DNA of 64,000 nucleotides. Origin: Photobacterium piscicola (GTDB lineage Bacteria > Pseudomonadota > Gammaproteobacteria > Enterobacterales > Vibrionaceae). Under the pieces are notes generated by a model. That model was not told the origin of the DNA and did no database searches. It saw only the letters and a list, made by a program, of their open reading frames with translations. The position numbers and the translations under genes are program-made. Of this stretch, positions 19,020-28,180 are shown one piece after another. The stretch's first letter is position 1; the number at the start of each line of letters is the position of its first letter. The stretch covers positions 496,001 to 560,000 of the forward strand of contig NZ_FUZI01000001.1 in NCBI RefSeq assembly GCF_900166965.1, in the 5' to 3' direction.

Positions 19020-19925
19020 ATGAAGATCGACCTAACAACCTTAGTGACTGAAAGCCGAAATGCAGTGAGTGAGAATATCGATATGCTTCCAACAATTGAT
19101 ATGTTGAAAGTGATTAACCAGGAAGATCAGAAAGTGGCTTTAGCGGTAGAAGCTATTATTCCTGAAATAGCGAAGGTTGTTGATCTTATTGCAAATGCTT
19201 TCCAATCTGGCGGTCGCTTGATTTACGTAGGCGCTGGAACGTCAGGTCGATTAGGTATTTTAGATGCCAGTGAATGTCCTCCCACATATGGCTCAAACCC
19301 TGACGTAGTGGTTGGACTAATCGCGGGGGGACATCAAGCTATTTTAAAAGCGGTCGAAAACGCAGAAGATAATCTTGAACTTGGTGCTGCGGATTTGCAA
19401 AAAATTGGTTTTAATAACAAAGATATACTTGTGGGGATTGCTGCAAGTGGGCGTACGCCTTATGTACTAGGGGCGATGAACTATGCAACAAGCGTTGGTG
19501 CAACGGTTGCGACATTAAGTTGTAATGCCAATAGTCCAATGACGCAGATTGCAGACATTAATATGACGCCTATTGTTGGACCTGAAGTCGTAACGGGTTC
19601 TTCAAGAATGAAAGCGGGTACCGCGCAGAAGCTAGTGCTGAATATGTTAACCACTGGCGCAATGATTCGTACCGGAAAAGTATTTGGAAACCTAATGGTT
19701 GATGTTGAAGCAACCAATGCCAAGCTTATTCAGCGTCAGCATAATATTGTGGTTGAAGCGACGGGATGCTTAGAATCACAGGCAGCGGCTGCATTAGCCC
19801 AATGTAATAATCACTGTAAAACCGCCATCTTAATGATTTTACTTGATATTGATGCAGAGTTAGCAGCTGCAAAACTGAGTAAACATAATGGCTTTATTCG
19901 TCATGCACTTTTAGACCAAGAATGA
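19020..19925 (+). CDS. murQ: N-acetylmuramic acid 6-phosphate etherase
   Basis: A 301-residue cytoplasmic SIS-fold enzyme that splits MurNAc-6-phosphate into GlcNAc-6-phosphate and D-lactate, for recycling or use of peptidoglycan sugar. It has YVGAGTSGRLGILDASECPPTYG (69-91; Glu85 is the expected catalytic acid) and the MurQ signature TGSSRMKAGTAQKLVLNM (about 196-213). The length matches the family. It is the first gene of the murQ-murP operon, with AGAG 6 nt before the ATG. Confidence 0.95.
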   Translation: MKIDLTTLVTESRNAVSENIDMLPTIDMLKVINQEDQKVALAVEAIIPEIAKVVDLIANAFQSGGRLIYVGAGTSGRLGILDASECPPTYGSNPDVVVGLIAGGHQAILKAVENAEDNLELGAADLQKIGFNNKDILVGIAASGRTPYVLGAMNYATSVGATVATLSCNANSPMTQIADINMTPIVGPEVVTGSSRMKAGTAQKLVLNMLTTGAMIRTGKVFGNLMVDVEATNAKLIQRQHNIVVEATGCLESQAAAALAQCNNHCKTAILMILLDIDAELAAAKLSKHNGFIRHALLDQE

Positions 19926-19956
19926 TTAAACAATAGGTTTTATTAAGGAGCATAAG

Positions 19957-21411
19957 ATGGCCAAAATAACCGCTTCAATGATACAAAAAATACTCACGGC
20001 AATCGGTGGCAAGGGAAATGTTATCAAATGTGGTAACTGTATGACGCGATTACGTCTTACATTACAAGATGATAACTTAGCTGATCGAGATTCAATTAAG
20101 CGCATTGCTGGCGTCATGGGATTAGTTGAAAGTGATGATCAATTTCAAATTGTTTTAGGGCCGGGTAAAGCACAAACGGCGGCTGAAATGATGAATAGCA
20201 TGCTTGAGAAAGAACCGGGAGAGTCAGGGGATATATCAAACCAGCAAAGTGATCTTAAAGATGTTGCTTCTGCGCATAAGCAACAATTAAAGAAAAAACA
20301 AACCAGTGCAGCACAGCGTTTTCTAAGTAAGTTTGCGACTATTTTTACGCCTTTAATTCCAGGTTTTATTGCCGCGGGTTTGCTACTCGGTATAGCAACA
20401 TTATTAGAACAACTTTTTGTGCTTGGTCATGCAACACCTAATACCCATTTACTTGATTTAATTGCGTATATGAAAGTCTTTAGTAAAGGGTTGTTTAGCT
20501 TTTTAAGTATCCTAATTGGTTATAATGCTCAGCAAGCGTTTGGTGGCTCAGGCGTTAATGGTGCCATATTAGCGTCTTTTTTTGTATTAGGTTATAACCC
20601 AGATGCAACCACTGGCATTTACTCGGGAATGACGGATTTTTTTGGTAACGGTATTGATCCTCGTGGCAATATTATTGGGGTGTTAATTGCCGCCATTATT
20701 GGTGCTGGTGTTGAGAAAAAAGTCCGTCAATTTATTCCCGATAATCTAGACATGATTCTAACCTCTATGATCACCTTGTTGATTATGGGAGCGGTAACCT
20801 TTGTGATCATCATGCCGATTGGCGGTGAGTTATTTAAAGGTATGTCATGGTTATTCATCAACCTTAATGGTAATCCATTCGGCAGTGCGATTTTAGCGGG
20901 ATTATTCTTAATCTCAGTAATGTTTGGTATTCACCAAGGTTTTGTACCTGTGTATTTTGCGTTGATGGATGCTCAGGGCTTTAATTCACTTTTCCCCATT
21001 TTAGCGATGGCAGGAGCGGGGCAAGTAGGGGCAGCATTAGCGTTATATGGTAAAGCTAAAAAAGATTCGTTGCTACGAACGCAAGTCAAAGGCGCAATTA
21101 TTCCGGGTTTCTTAGGCATTGGCGAACCACTTATTTACGGCGTTACGCTACCGCGCGTTAAACCTTTTGTTACTGCTTGTGTTGGTGGTTCGGCTGGTGG
21201 TTTCTTTATTGGATTAGTCTCTTACATGGGGTTACCAATTGGTTTAAATACGGTATTTGGCCCATCAGGTATTGTTGCCTTGCCATTAATGACATCAAGC
21301 TCAGGTATTTTTGCGGGTATGGCAATATTTACAATTGGCTTGCTGATTTCATATCTTATGGGATTTGCAATGACTTGGTTCTTCGGTACCCAAAATGTTG
21401 ATTTAAGTTAA
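19957..21411 (+). CDS. murP: PTS N-acetylmuramic acid transporter, EIIBC component
   Basis: A 484-residue inner-membrane PTS permease that imports and phosphorylates MurNAc. The N-terminal EIIB domain (about 1-85) contains the phosphorylation site [10 protein letters not shown], with Cys28 as the active cysteine. A polar linker (about 86-115) leads to the EIIC domain with about 8-10 membrane helices and the conserved [13 protein letters not shown]. There is no EIIA domain, as in E. coli MurP, which borrows EIIA-Glc. It starts 31 bases after murQ with AAGGAG upstream. The operon pairing with murQ and murR makes the sugar assignment strong. Confidence 0.92.
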   Translation: MAKITASMIQKILTAIGGKGNVIKCGNCMTRLRLTLQDDNLADRDSIKRIAGVMGLVESDDQFQIVLGPGKAQTAAEMMNSMLEKEPGESGDISNQQSDLKDVASAHKQQLKKKQTSAAQRFLSKFATIFTPLIPGFIAAGLLLGIATLLEQLFVLGHATPNTHLLDLIAYMKVFSKGLFSFLSILIGYNAQQAFGGSGVNGAILASFFVLGYNPDATTGIYSGMTDFFGNGIDPRGNIIGVLIAAIIGAGVEKKVRQFIPDNLDMILTSMITLLIMGAVTFVIIMPIGGELFKGMSWLFINLNGNPFGSAILAGLFLISVMFGIHQGFVPVYFALMDAQGFNSLFPILAMAGAGQVGAALALYGKAKKDSLLRTQVKGAIIPGFLGIGEPLIYGVTLPRVKPFVTACVGGSAGGFFIGLVSYMGLPIGLNTVFGPSGIVALPLMTSSSGIFAGMAIFTIGLLISYLMGFAMTWFFGTQNVDLS

Positions 21412-21429
21412 GACCATATTATTGAGAAG

Positions 21430-21560
21430 CCGATTTAATAAGTAATTCCTAATTCTTGGACATTTCGGTTTAGTGGCTTAAGGCCTGATTTCGATATTCA
21501 ATCGGAGTCAGGCCTTTTTACTGGTTCTTACTACGTTTTAGGCTGTGTTTACACTTTAAC
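21430..21560 (-). pseudogene. Remnant of an IS3/IS150-family transposase (OrfB C-terminus)
   Basis: On the minus strand the sequence reads KHSLKRSKNQ-stop-KGLTPIEYRNQALSH-stop. KGLTP(I/V)(E/Q)YR-Q is the closing motif of IS3/IS150-type OrfB integrases, where the preceding residues are also basic. Only about 25 codons survive, with one in-frame stop. No terminal inverted repeats were identified. It marks the left border of the CRISPR island. Confidence 0.65.
21480..21519 (+). terminator. Terminator of murQP formed by an IS-derived hairpin
   Basis: The 9-bp arms AAGGCCTGA/TCAGGCCTT with an inner 4-bp stem (CGAT/ATCG) are followed by five T on the plus strand, 68 bases after the murP stop. The hairpin lies inside a transposase C-terminus remnant. 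Confidence 0.75.
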
Positions 21561-21722
21561 ATAGGACACCCATAATCTTCCCTTTAGAAAACAGATAAGA
21601 ATTAGCGCTATTGTCAGGGTTGGTTATTGTTATGTCACTATAGTGAATGCTCTCGTGAGAGCGATAGGGGATCTATTCACATCGCGTCGAAAGATATGGC
21701 TGTCCAATGCCCCGATAATAAA

Positions 21723-22532
21723 CTATCAAGCCGCGTACATCACGGCACACTTTATAATCGTCGTATGTTTTCCATGACCAGTACTATCAAGCCGCGTACA
21801 TCACGGCACACCCTTATATCAGAGATGAGTCAGGCGGCTATGACTATCAAGCCGCGTACATCACGGCACACGGTTTGCGACTTGTCGCCGCACTGGCTGG
21901 TGTCTATCAAGCCGCGTACATCACGGCACACGATAAACTTCTTCTGAATATCAGTCATGTCTTCTATCAAGCCGCGTACATCACGGCACACATTAGTGCG
22001 TGCGCTTACTGCTAGGTGTGGGTCCTATCAAGCCGCGTACATCACGGCACACGTTTCTTATTACCAACCCAACAATTTACAAGTCTACCAAGCCGCGTAC
22101 ATCACGGCACACAAAGATGCTCTAATTGGTTTCGATAACCTAAACTATCAAGCCGCGTACATCACGGCACACAAGCTAATAATTCACGATTCGGAGCTGG
22201 ATTACTATCAAGCCGCGTACATCACGGCACACTTGCAGAAGGATCAATAATGGCGGTATTTTCTCTATCAAGCCGCGTACATCACGGCACACTATGGCTG
22301 AAAACCCAAGCAATGCCCGCTGTTCTATCAAGCCGCGTACATCACGGCACACTTCTGGCGCGGTAACAACGAGCCAGCACTCCTCTATCAAGCCGCGTAC
22401 ATCACGGCACACTTGGCAATTGGGTACCCGTAAATATCCCCGACCTATCAAGCCGCGTACATCACGGCACACAAACGGGTTCCCCTGAATTAATGGCTGC
22501 ATTACTATCAAGCCGCGTACATCACGGCACAC
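21723..22532 (-). CRISPR. CRISPR array 1, 14 repeats, 13 spacers
   Basis: Fourteen 28-bp repeats start at 21723, 21784, 21844, 21904, 21964, 22025, 22085, 22145, 22205, 22265, 22325, 22385, 22445 and 22505. Spacers are 32 bp, with two of 33 bp (after the first and fifth repeats). In transcript orientation (minus strand) each repeat begins GTGTGCCG and ends CTTGATAG. All copies are identical except the one at 22085, which has one T-to-C change (CTACCAAG on the plus strand). The leader is at the right end (22533-22598), just downstream of cas6f, so the array is read leftwards. The repeat folds into a 5-bp stem with a 5-nt loop, as in subtype I-F. Confidence 0.98.
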
Positions 22533-22598
22533 TGAACGTATTTTATTAAATTCACTATATTTTCAATACCTTATCCTAAATATGTCATTTTACCCATT
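22533..22598 (-). promoter_or_regulatory. Leader of CRISPR array 1
   Basis: The 66 bases next to the array align without gaps to the 66 bases before array 2 (about 43 identities counted by hand). Shared blocks are GGGTAAA at the far end, TATTGAAAA in the middle and TTCA touching the first repeat. This fixes the direction of the array. Confidence 0.75.
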
Positions 22599-22648
22599 AT
22601 TTTTTGCATCATGCTTTCAATATTTAAAATCAATGACTTATAAACACC

Positions 22649-23305
22649 TTAAATAAAAGGGTCTAAGATAACAGGTAGGGCAATAGCATCTTGTGCTCTC
22701 GACATGCCGTAATTATTGGGAGTGTTCGTCTTATACTCATCATGCTTTTTATAGTCAATATAAAGGAAGAAGCCTCGATCTTGAGTTGAGCTGGTTGCAC
22801 GAATATGAATAACATTTTTGTCGTTATCTTTCTTTGCAATATTTTCCAACATGTCTTTACGTCGCTTAAATACATCCTCAGCACTTTTTAAGCTTTTATT
22901 CTTTCCTTCCATTGCACGCTTAATAAGTTTCGCTTCTGTTTTGGCAACATATGCCGGCGTGTTTCTTTCATGCGATCGGTTGCGGTGAAAAGAGTAGTAC
23001 CCATGTTCGGTTGATATGGGAGCAGGGCGAATAGATCTTACAAAGCATTCGCGAAGGGCTGAGAAGTATGTAAAGCCATACTGATTACATAACTTTTCTA
23101 ATGCTTCAAAACTACCAAACACCTGAAATTGGTGCCCAAGCTTATTATTAATGGCCATTTCAGGGAAGCTAACTACGACTTTTTCATCATTCAATTCATT
23201 TTTATTGTAATGATGCACTTCACGAATAAGACGAGCTGCTAGTTCGTGGTTCGTTTTCTCGCATTTTTTGCCTATCTGTAAGCCAATGTAAAAATTAGTC
23301 TTCAT
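22649..23305 (-). CDS. cas6f: CRISPR repeat endonuclease Cas6f (Csy4-like)
   Basis: A 218-residue protein that should cut pre-crRNA at the base of the repeat hairpin and stay bound to it. Csy4 features in order: His31/His32 where Csy4 has its catalytic His29, VVVSFPEM (43-50), a basic helix (about 126-152) like the arginine-rich helix that holds the stem, IRATSSTQDRGFFLYI (168-183) in place of Csy4 LRSQSTGQHFRLFI, and a closing YGMS (199-202) in place of YGLS. It overlaps the WYL gene by 11 bases and has AAGGG 8 nt before the ATG, so it is coupled to it. It runs directly into array 1. Cas6f normally serves subtype I-F, whereas the effector here is I-D. Confidence 0.88.
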   Translation of the reverse strand: MKTNFYIGLQIGKKCEKTNHELAARLIREVHHYNKNELNDEKVVVSFPEMAINNKLGHQFQVFGSFEALEKLCNQYGFTYFSALRECFVRSIRPAPISTEHGYYSFHRNRSHERNTPAYVAKTEAKLIKRAMEGKNKSLKSAEDVFKRRKDMLENIAKKDNDKNVIHIRATSSTQDRGFFLYIDYKKHDEYKTNTPNNYGMSRAQDAIALPVILDPFI

Positions 23306-24125
23306 TATAATAGCCCTTAAATAACCATGTTTTCATATTTGAGCCGATTGATGGTCGCTCCATATCGGCAATTACATATTTTTGCAGTGCTTGACGTGAC
23401 ACTATCCGCCTTTGTTTTACACTTGGTGGTAGGCACCATTCCATTTGATAACTTTCTATTTCAGTCGAGGATAATTCAGGATTTAATTCAAAATTAAGGC
23501 TCTTATATGTATGCCACTCAACGTCTAGTTCAGGGTCCGCACCTTCTCCTTGTTCAGAGCATATTTTTACAAGTTCAAAACGTCCAACGGCAAAATCACT
23601 ATATCTGTTGTATTTATGATGATAAGCCCTTATATGATAACGATTCCGAGCAAGCGCCATCGCATGAGGAGATATTATTATGCTGTTTCTTGTTCCCTTT
23701 TTGGAAACATAGGTACTGCTTATTTGTGACTTGGTATTAATTGCTTCAATTAGAGTGTTCATTACGTGGTCATCGCTTGTTGCCATACTAAGTTGTCGGG
23801 TATCCTCAATAGGTAATTTTCGTGAATAATTTTGCTTCAATATTGGAATTAAACTTTGATTTAGTTTTTCTGCTAAGCATAATTCAGTATATCCGGTAGG
23901 ATCTTTTTCAATCAATGTTGGATTGAAATTATCAGTTGCCATATAGGTATTATACTTGTAATTAAAGTATATAGTTCCATTGGAGTGACTAATATAATTG
24001 TTAAGGAATTTTTGAATAGTTCTTATTCCAATACCTGTGATTTTAGATAATTGTTCTCTGTTACAACCATTTTCCCATAAAAGTATGGTTTCAAATTCTT
24101 TAATTAATCTATCTTCTTTTTTCAT
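23295..24125 (-). CDS. WYL-domain transcriptional regulator of the CRISPR locus
   Basis: A 276-residue protein with an N-terminal helix-turn-helix (about 10-45; REQLSKITGIGIRTIQKFLNN) and a WYL domain (about 130-215; ISPHAMALARNRYHIRAYHHKYNRYSDFAVGRF). WYL proteins bind nucleotide or nucleic-acid ligands and regulate several CRISPR loci, including the I-D locus of Synechocystis where one acts as a repressor (established). It is the first gene of the left operon and is divergent from cas10d, so it probably controls both operons. The frame opens at GTG 24158, but the palindrome there and the length of the control region favour the ATG at 24125; neither has a strong ribosome binding site. Confidence 0.82.
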   Translation of the reverse strand: MKKEDRLIKEFETILLWENGCNREQLSKITGIGIRTIQKFLNNYISHSNGTIYFNYKYNTYMATDNFNPTLIEKDPTGYTELCLAEKLNQSLIPILKQNYSRKLPIEDTRQLSMATSDDHVMNTLIEAINTKSQISSTYVSKKGTRNSIIISPHAMALARNRYHIRAYHHKYNRYSDFAVGRFELVKICSEQGEGADPELDVEWHTYKSLNFELNPELSSTEIESYQMEWCLPPSVKQRRIVSRQALQKYVIADMERPSIGSNMKTWLFKGYYNED

Positions 24126-24144
24126 AATAATCAAATTAACAGGT

Positions 24145-24158
24145 GTGCAATTATGCAC
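24145..24158. promoter_or_regulatory. Palindrome in the divergent cas promoter region, candidate WYL operator
   Basis: GTGCA-ATTA-TGCAC, perfect 5-bp arms around a 4-base centre, lies between the WYL ATG (24125) and the cas10d start (24208). It is the only clear inverted repeat in this 80-base control region. Confidence 0.5.
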
Positions 24159-24207
24159 TTCTTAATAATGTTTTTATAGGCTAGTATATTTTATATTGAA
24201 TCACAAC

Positions 24208-27132
24208 ATGACCTTGAATTTTATGTCACTAGATAAAAATAAATCTGTATATAAAGAGATTAGAAAAGCTATTATGTTGCTTACAAAGCATGTGGTTTCT
24301 AGCTGCATGATAAATGACCGAGTTGGCGATCTTAGCGTTGAGAAACAGAAACAAATAAAACTTGGTAAGAGTATCGATGCCCGTTCACCATTGTGGTTAA
24401 GTATTTCGGGCAAGGGTGGTCCTGATTATGAATGTGAGTACCGTAACGTCTCATTGGCTGATCACTCAATCTCTGTTTGTACTGGTGCGGTGGTTCTTAC
24501 TGGTTATTATTTAGCTGACCATGGTTGTGATATTGATGATAATTTTTCTCGACAACTATTTACTGTGGGTCTAGTTGGCTTATTGCACGATATTAATAAG
24601 TTATTTGATAAACATATCGCTTTATCTAATAAAGAAATCTTCGAATATCTAGATGAGCTATATATTCGTTGGGATTTAAAAAGAATTCTTGATGAATATG
24701 GTATTTCTTTAACATCAAATGAATTATTTCAATTGATTAATTATACCGAAGCCGGAACATCTTTGGCTGGCACTGAATCTGGTTTAGTTGACTCTAAATT
24801 ACGTCAACGTTGCCGTGTATTCGTTCGTATGGCAGATCAATTAGATAGTGCCTTCTATCGTATAGGGGCTGATGGCGGTGTGGCTGGTGTACTAAATAAG
24901 CTTTCTACATGGGCAGAAGCAGATCAGGACTTTATTTCCAGCATGGATAATTGGCACCATATTAATTTGGCTGATGCTGCCCATCCATATTTGCTTGATA
25001 GGCTTCAATACCATATATCACAGCAGTGCATTAAGTTAGCAGGTGTAGCGCCATTACTGTCTATTCATACTGATGGCATGTTAGATCTACTTGTGCCTGA
25101 ATACGCAAAAGATCAGATTATCTCAGCTTCCCTGAAATCATTTAGTGGTAGTTTATCTGCGCCGTTTTCAGTGGTTTTCTCTACCACGAAGCAACCAGAC
25201 ATTATGGGAGGAGTCCCAGAGTGGGGTGAACTTCTTGACTATATTAATAATGACACTCATTCAGTAATATTGTCATCACTACTTACTATAGGTAGACCTG
25301 ATCTTGATTTTATTGGTGCGTCATTAATTGATTATTGCTATGGCTTAAGCTTTTCAGATAAATCTATAAAAGGCTCGTCGGCAACCGTGTCACCAATTTG
25401 CTCATCCGATAATGAAAGCGAAGATTTGGTTGAGTTCTATAAGATTGCATCAATAATTAGCTTAATACTAAATCACGGCTCTCAAGTCAAATCTATTAAG
25501 GTTATCAGCCAGAACGACCGCAAGGAAAAGATCCTTAATTTATTATCCTTACATAATTTTGAGATAGAAGATCAGCTTTTATCATCTGCTTTGTCGCAAA
25601 CAGTTTGGTTCGCAATGAATGTAGCGTCTTTCGCTATGAAGAATGACGACTTCTATTCTGAATTGATGGATGAAAATGGTCTTTTGTCACTTATCTATTG
25701 TGGAAGTGGAACTTCAGATAAAGAAGACCATGGTTTCACTCCTATTCAAGATGGGCTTAAAGGGGATTTGGATAACGAAAGAATCCTTAATGTTATTGAA
25801 CGATTATCATGTTTACTTGACAAGAAGTCTTATTTACCCCAAATAGATAGCCAAATAAAAATGCAGTGCTGTCTTGTTACGGGTGAACCAGTCGATACCA
25901 AATGTCGCATTGAGGCCAAAGATGATCTTTATGCAATCAAAATGTCACAGTTTTCAGAACGCAATGGTCGTCAATCTGTTTTAGGGGATGCTAAAGGCTT
26001 TACAACATTGTCTCCAACGTCATATATGGAATACAAGCTAAGGACGCGTATCCATGAGAATTCTAAAGCTGACATGCCAGTGCTAATCAGTTCACCTAAT
26101 GCTGTAGGTTTGTTTTCAGAAATTCGTTTCTCTGACGAAAAAATGGCCAATAAGTCTGATTTCTTTGGCTTGTATGACATCTGTCGTGAGGATAAATCAA
26201 AGCTTGTTCTTAATGGACCCGAGATATTTTCTCGACGCCTGTTTATGGCAAGACAGGAAAGCTTTCCTGCAAAATTATATGACCAAGTTGAGTGGCTAGA
26301 TCGTTTAATTAAATCAGTGCGCCGTACAGGTCGTCCTTTCCACGTATTTCGTGGTCTACCAACCTCTCGACCTGAAATTCTTTATATTGACTGTTTATCA
26401 CCGTCATTGAAGCGATTAATTGGAAATAAAAGCGGGTTCCGTATTGAGGAACTACCTAAATTACATGATCAGCTAATCCTCGTTCTGTCTGTCCTAGATG
26501 CTAGAGGCTCTATGTCACTACTATACGGCTTATTGGACTGCAAAACTGAATTTAGTTCTTTGTGTGGAATCAAGTGTCTGCTGGATGATTATGTAGCCGA
26601 TAAAACATCACAAAATAAAATGCAAGGGATCTCTCGTTTCGCACAAGTTTCCGTAGATGTAGGTAACCGACTTAATAAGTTTAAGGTTGAGGGAAAAATG
26701 ACAACTCAAGATAATGCAATTATTACATTGGCGCATTTAGCGTCAAAGGTGCAAAAAGGCTTTAATTCGCGTAACTCGCGTGGTGAGCAGCTGCTTATAC
26801 TAACAACAATTATGGAGTCCGTTCGAACGCATGTCCGTAATCGCATGCCAATGGATCAGTCCCTAAAAAATGCAATTGCAGGCAATATCGAAAAGAAATT
26901 GTCAGGTACTACATATATATGTTCTAGCGAGTACCGTGATAAGCAACCGCTTCTTAGCGTGTGTATTGATATTGCAGAGCATTTTGTTAATGCTATTTGG
27001 TTACCAATTTTTAATGGTCGCATGCCAAATCATAACTTTAAGTCTCAAGTCGCTGAAATTTATCGTGTTGAAATGTTATCGATTTATCAAAATAGACGTA
27101 ACGAAAAACAAGATGCTTCTTTAACTGTCTAA
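24208..27132 (+). CDS. cas10d: Type I-D large subunit Cas10d (Csc3) with HD nuclease domain
   Basis: A 974-residue protein that should be the large subunit of the I-D surveillance complex and carry its DNA-cutting HD domain. The HD domain is N-terminal: LADHSISVCTG (His86), GLLHDINKLF (His127-Asp128) and VRMADQLDSAF (Asp210). A central CCLVTGEPVDTKC segment stands where Cas10d has a zinc finger, but with fewer cysteine pairs, followed by QFSERNGRQS...LSPTSYMEYKLRTRI, as in Csc3. No GGDD cyclase motif was seen, as expected for Cas10d. An upstream TTG (24196) is also in frame; no start has a good ribosome binding site. Residue numbers are from ATG 24208. The 3' end hides an internal start for Cas11d. 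Confidence 0.85.
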   Translation: MTLNFMSLDKNKSVYKEIRKAIMLLTKHVVSSCMINDRVGDLSVEKQKQIKLGKSIDARSPLWLSISGKGGPDYECEYRNVSLADHSISVCTGAVVLTGYYLADHGCDIDDNFSRQLFTVGLVGLLHDINKLFDKHIALSNKEIFEYLDELYIRWDLKRILDEYGISLTSNELFQLINYTEAGTSLAGTESGLVDSKLRQRCRVFVRMADQLDSAFYRIGADGGVAGVLNKLSTWAEADQDFISSMDNWHHINLADAAHPYLLDRLQYHISQQCIKLAGVAPLLSIHTDGMLDLLVPEYAKDQIISASLKSFSGSLSAPFSVVFSTTKQPDIMGGVPEWGELLDYINNDTHSVILSSLLTIGRPDLDFIGASLIDYCYGLSFSDKSIKGSSATVSPICSSDNESEDLVEFYKIASIISLILNHGSQVKSIKVISQNDRKEKILNLLSLHNFEIEDQLLSSALSQTVWFAMNVASFAMKNDDFYSELMDENGLLSLIYCGSGTSDKEDHGFTPIQDGLKGDLDNERILNVIERLSCLLDKKSYLPQIDSQIKMQCCLVTGEPVDTKCRIEAKDDLYAIKMSQFSERNGRQSVLGDAKGFTTLSPTSYMEYKLRTRIHENSKADMPVLISSPNAVGLFSEIRFSDEKMANKSDFFGLYDICREDKSKLVLNGPEIFSRRLFMARQESFPAKLYDQVEWLDRLIKSVRRTGRPFHVFRGLPTSRPEILYIDCLSPSLKRLIGNKSGFRIEELPKLHDQLILVLSVLDARGSMSLLYGLLDCKTEFSSLCGIKCLLDDYVADKTSQNKMQGISRFAQVSVDVGNRLNKFKVEGKMTTQDNAIITLAHLASKVQKGFNSRNSRGEQLLILTTIMESVRTHVRNRMPMDQSLKNAIAGNIEKKLSGTTYICSSEYRDKQPLLSVCIDIAEHFVNAIWLPIFNGRMPNHNFKSQVAEIYRVEMLSIYQNRRNEKQDASLTV
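26698..27132 (+). CDS. cas11d: Predicted internal translation product Cas11d (small subunit)
   Basis: An in-frame ATG at codon 831 of cas10d is preceded by TTGAGGGAAAA, with GAGGG only 4 nt from the ATG, far better than the start of cas10d itself. It would make a 144-residue, mainly helical basic protein beginning MTTQDNAIITLAHLASK. In other I-D systems Cas11d is made from an internal start at the 3' end of cas10d, with about this size (established). That it is made here is an inference from the ribosome binding site. Confidence 0.7.
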   Translation: MTTQDNAIITLAHLASKVQKGFNSRNSRGEQLLILTTIMESVRTHVRNRMPMDQSLKNAIAGNIEKKLSGTTYICSSEYRDKQPLLSVCIDIAEHFVNAIWLPIFNGRMPNHNFKSQVAEIYRVEMLSIYQNRRNEKQDASLTV

Positions 27133-27159
27133 TAAATTTTAAATTTAGGATCATAAAAA

Positions 27160-28170
27160 ATGACTATATCATCCATCGCTCAAACAAAAATCGCTGAAAA
27201 CATTAATACTATTGATAACATGCTTGAATCTTACTTAGATCAAAAAGCTAAGGCATATATTGCCCCAGCACGTAAGAATCTAGGCGTTACAACGATCGCC
27301 CTTGTTCGAGAGGTTATTGCCCCTACAGTGTTCCGTAACGAAGATGCAGAACCACTTACTGCCGATGTGGCTTCTAATATTTTTGTTCGAGCGACACCAA
27401 ACAAATTTAAGTTCGGTGAGCGTGCTCGCGTTCTACAAATTTTAAGATCTCTTGAAGTTGGCGGGAATTATGTTCAAAACCGCTTATTTGTACCTAAAGG
27501 TAAGGCGAGTGGTGATTGTTTTGATGCGTGTAGCTTTCTTCTTGGTGACTCTGGCTTAGGTGATGGTCGCGTACTTTCTGCGACAGCAGCCGTTAAATAT
27601 ACTGACGCACTATCACTTCAACCTGAAGCTTTCTGTGTGGATTCAACATTCCATGTTCGTGGTAGTGAACAAGGTACGCTGTTCGATGAAGTAAATAAAA
27701 AGAATACTGACAATCTATTTTCTCGTATCTATATTCAGCCAGGTACGTTAATGATCCAAACTCTTACATTTACTGGTAAGACAGCGCCTGCTGAAATTGT
27801 TGATCTTCTTTTAACTACTCTTGCTTCGCCAATGGCATATGGCGGCCAAACATCGGTTACAGGTGTGAATGTTCAAACTCACATCGCCGGTGTCTTTGGT
27901 GGCGATTTTGAAGTTGCTGAGAACTCACCATACGTATTATTACCTAAGTTACTTAGTAAGCTTGATGATGATCAGGCGATGGATGTAAGCATTGTTAAGC
28001 AGGCACTTTTCGATATTTTCTCTTCTGTATACCCAAATGCGGTTACTAGTGAGGTTGTGGCTGAAATCCAATCAGCGCAGCTTGATAAGATTGCTAACCG
28101 TGAACACGAAGAGCTAACGGCAGCATCAAAGGTTATTTCTGACTACTTCACTCGTTATTTCGATAAGTAA
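27160..28170 (+). CDS. csc2: Type I-D backbone subunit Cas7 (Csc2)
   Basis: A 336-residue RAMP protein that should line up along the crRNA spacer and form the complex backbone. Csc2 marks are GDSGLGDGRVLSATAAVKYTDALSLQP, which matches the family's GD...RGRVLSA...Y.D.LSL.P block, IYIQPGTLMIQTLTF, matching HVKPGT.F...ET, and MAYGGQTSVTGVNVQTHIAGV, matching RYGA.SSR.G.V.NHI.G. The length is typical. It starts 27 bases after cas10d with TAGGA upstream. It resembles I-D Csc2 and not the I-F Csy3 backbone, which is what makes the locus mixed. Confidence 0.85.
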   Translation: MTISSIAQTKIAENINTIDNMLESYLDQKAKAYIAPARKNLGVTTIALVREVIAPTVFRNEDAEPLTADVASNIFVRATPNKFKFGERARVLQILRSLEVGGNYVQNRLFVPKGKASGDCFDACSFLLGDSGLGDGRVLSATAAVKYTDALSLQPEAFCVDSTFHVRGSEQGTLFDEVNKKNTDNLFSRIYIQPGTLMIQTLTFTGKTAPAEIVDLLLTTLASPMAYGGQTSVTGVNVQTHIAGVFGGDFEVAENSPYVLLPKLLSKLDDDQAMDVSIVKQALFDIFSSVYPNAVTSEVVAEIQSAQLDKIANREHEELTAASKVISDYFTRYFDK

Positions 28171-28180
28171 GGACTAATTC

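Noticed and set aside
21430..21590. Complete IS element with terminal inverted repeats
   Set aside because: TGGACA near 21456 and GGACACCC near 21565 are not inverted copies of each other; only a C-terminal fragment of the transposase remains.
21649..21662. Hairpin GCTCTC-GT-GAGAGC left of array 1 as a CRISPR terminator
   Set aside because: The loop is only two bases and no U-tract follows on the minus strand.
21663..21722. Possible degenerate extra repeat left of array 1 (CTATTCACATCGCGTC)
   Set aside because: Only a few bases match, and the distance to the next repeat is 50 instead of 60.
21627..22532. Open frames on both strands with repeated SIKPRTSRHT / VCRDVRGLI peptides
   Set aside because: They are translations of the CRISPR repeats and spacers of array 1, not proteins.
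24208..27132. Cas10d read as a type III Cas10 or as Cas8f
   Set aside because: No GGDD cyclase motif was found and the neighbours are Csc2 and Csc1, not Csm/Cmr or Csy2/Csy3.
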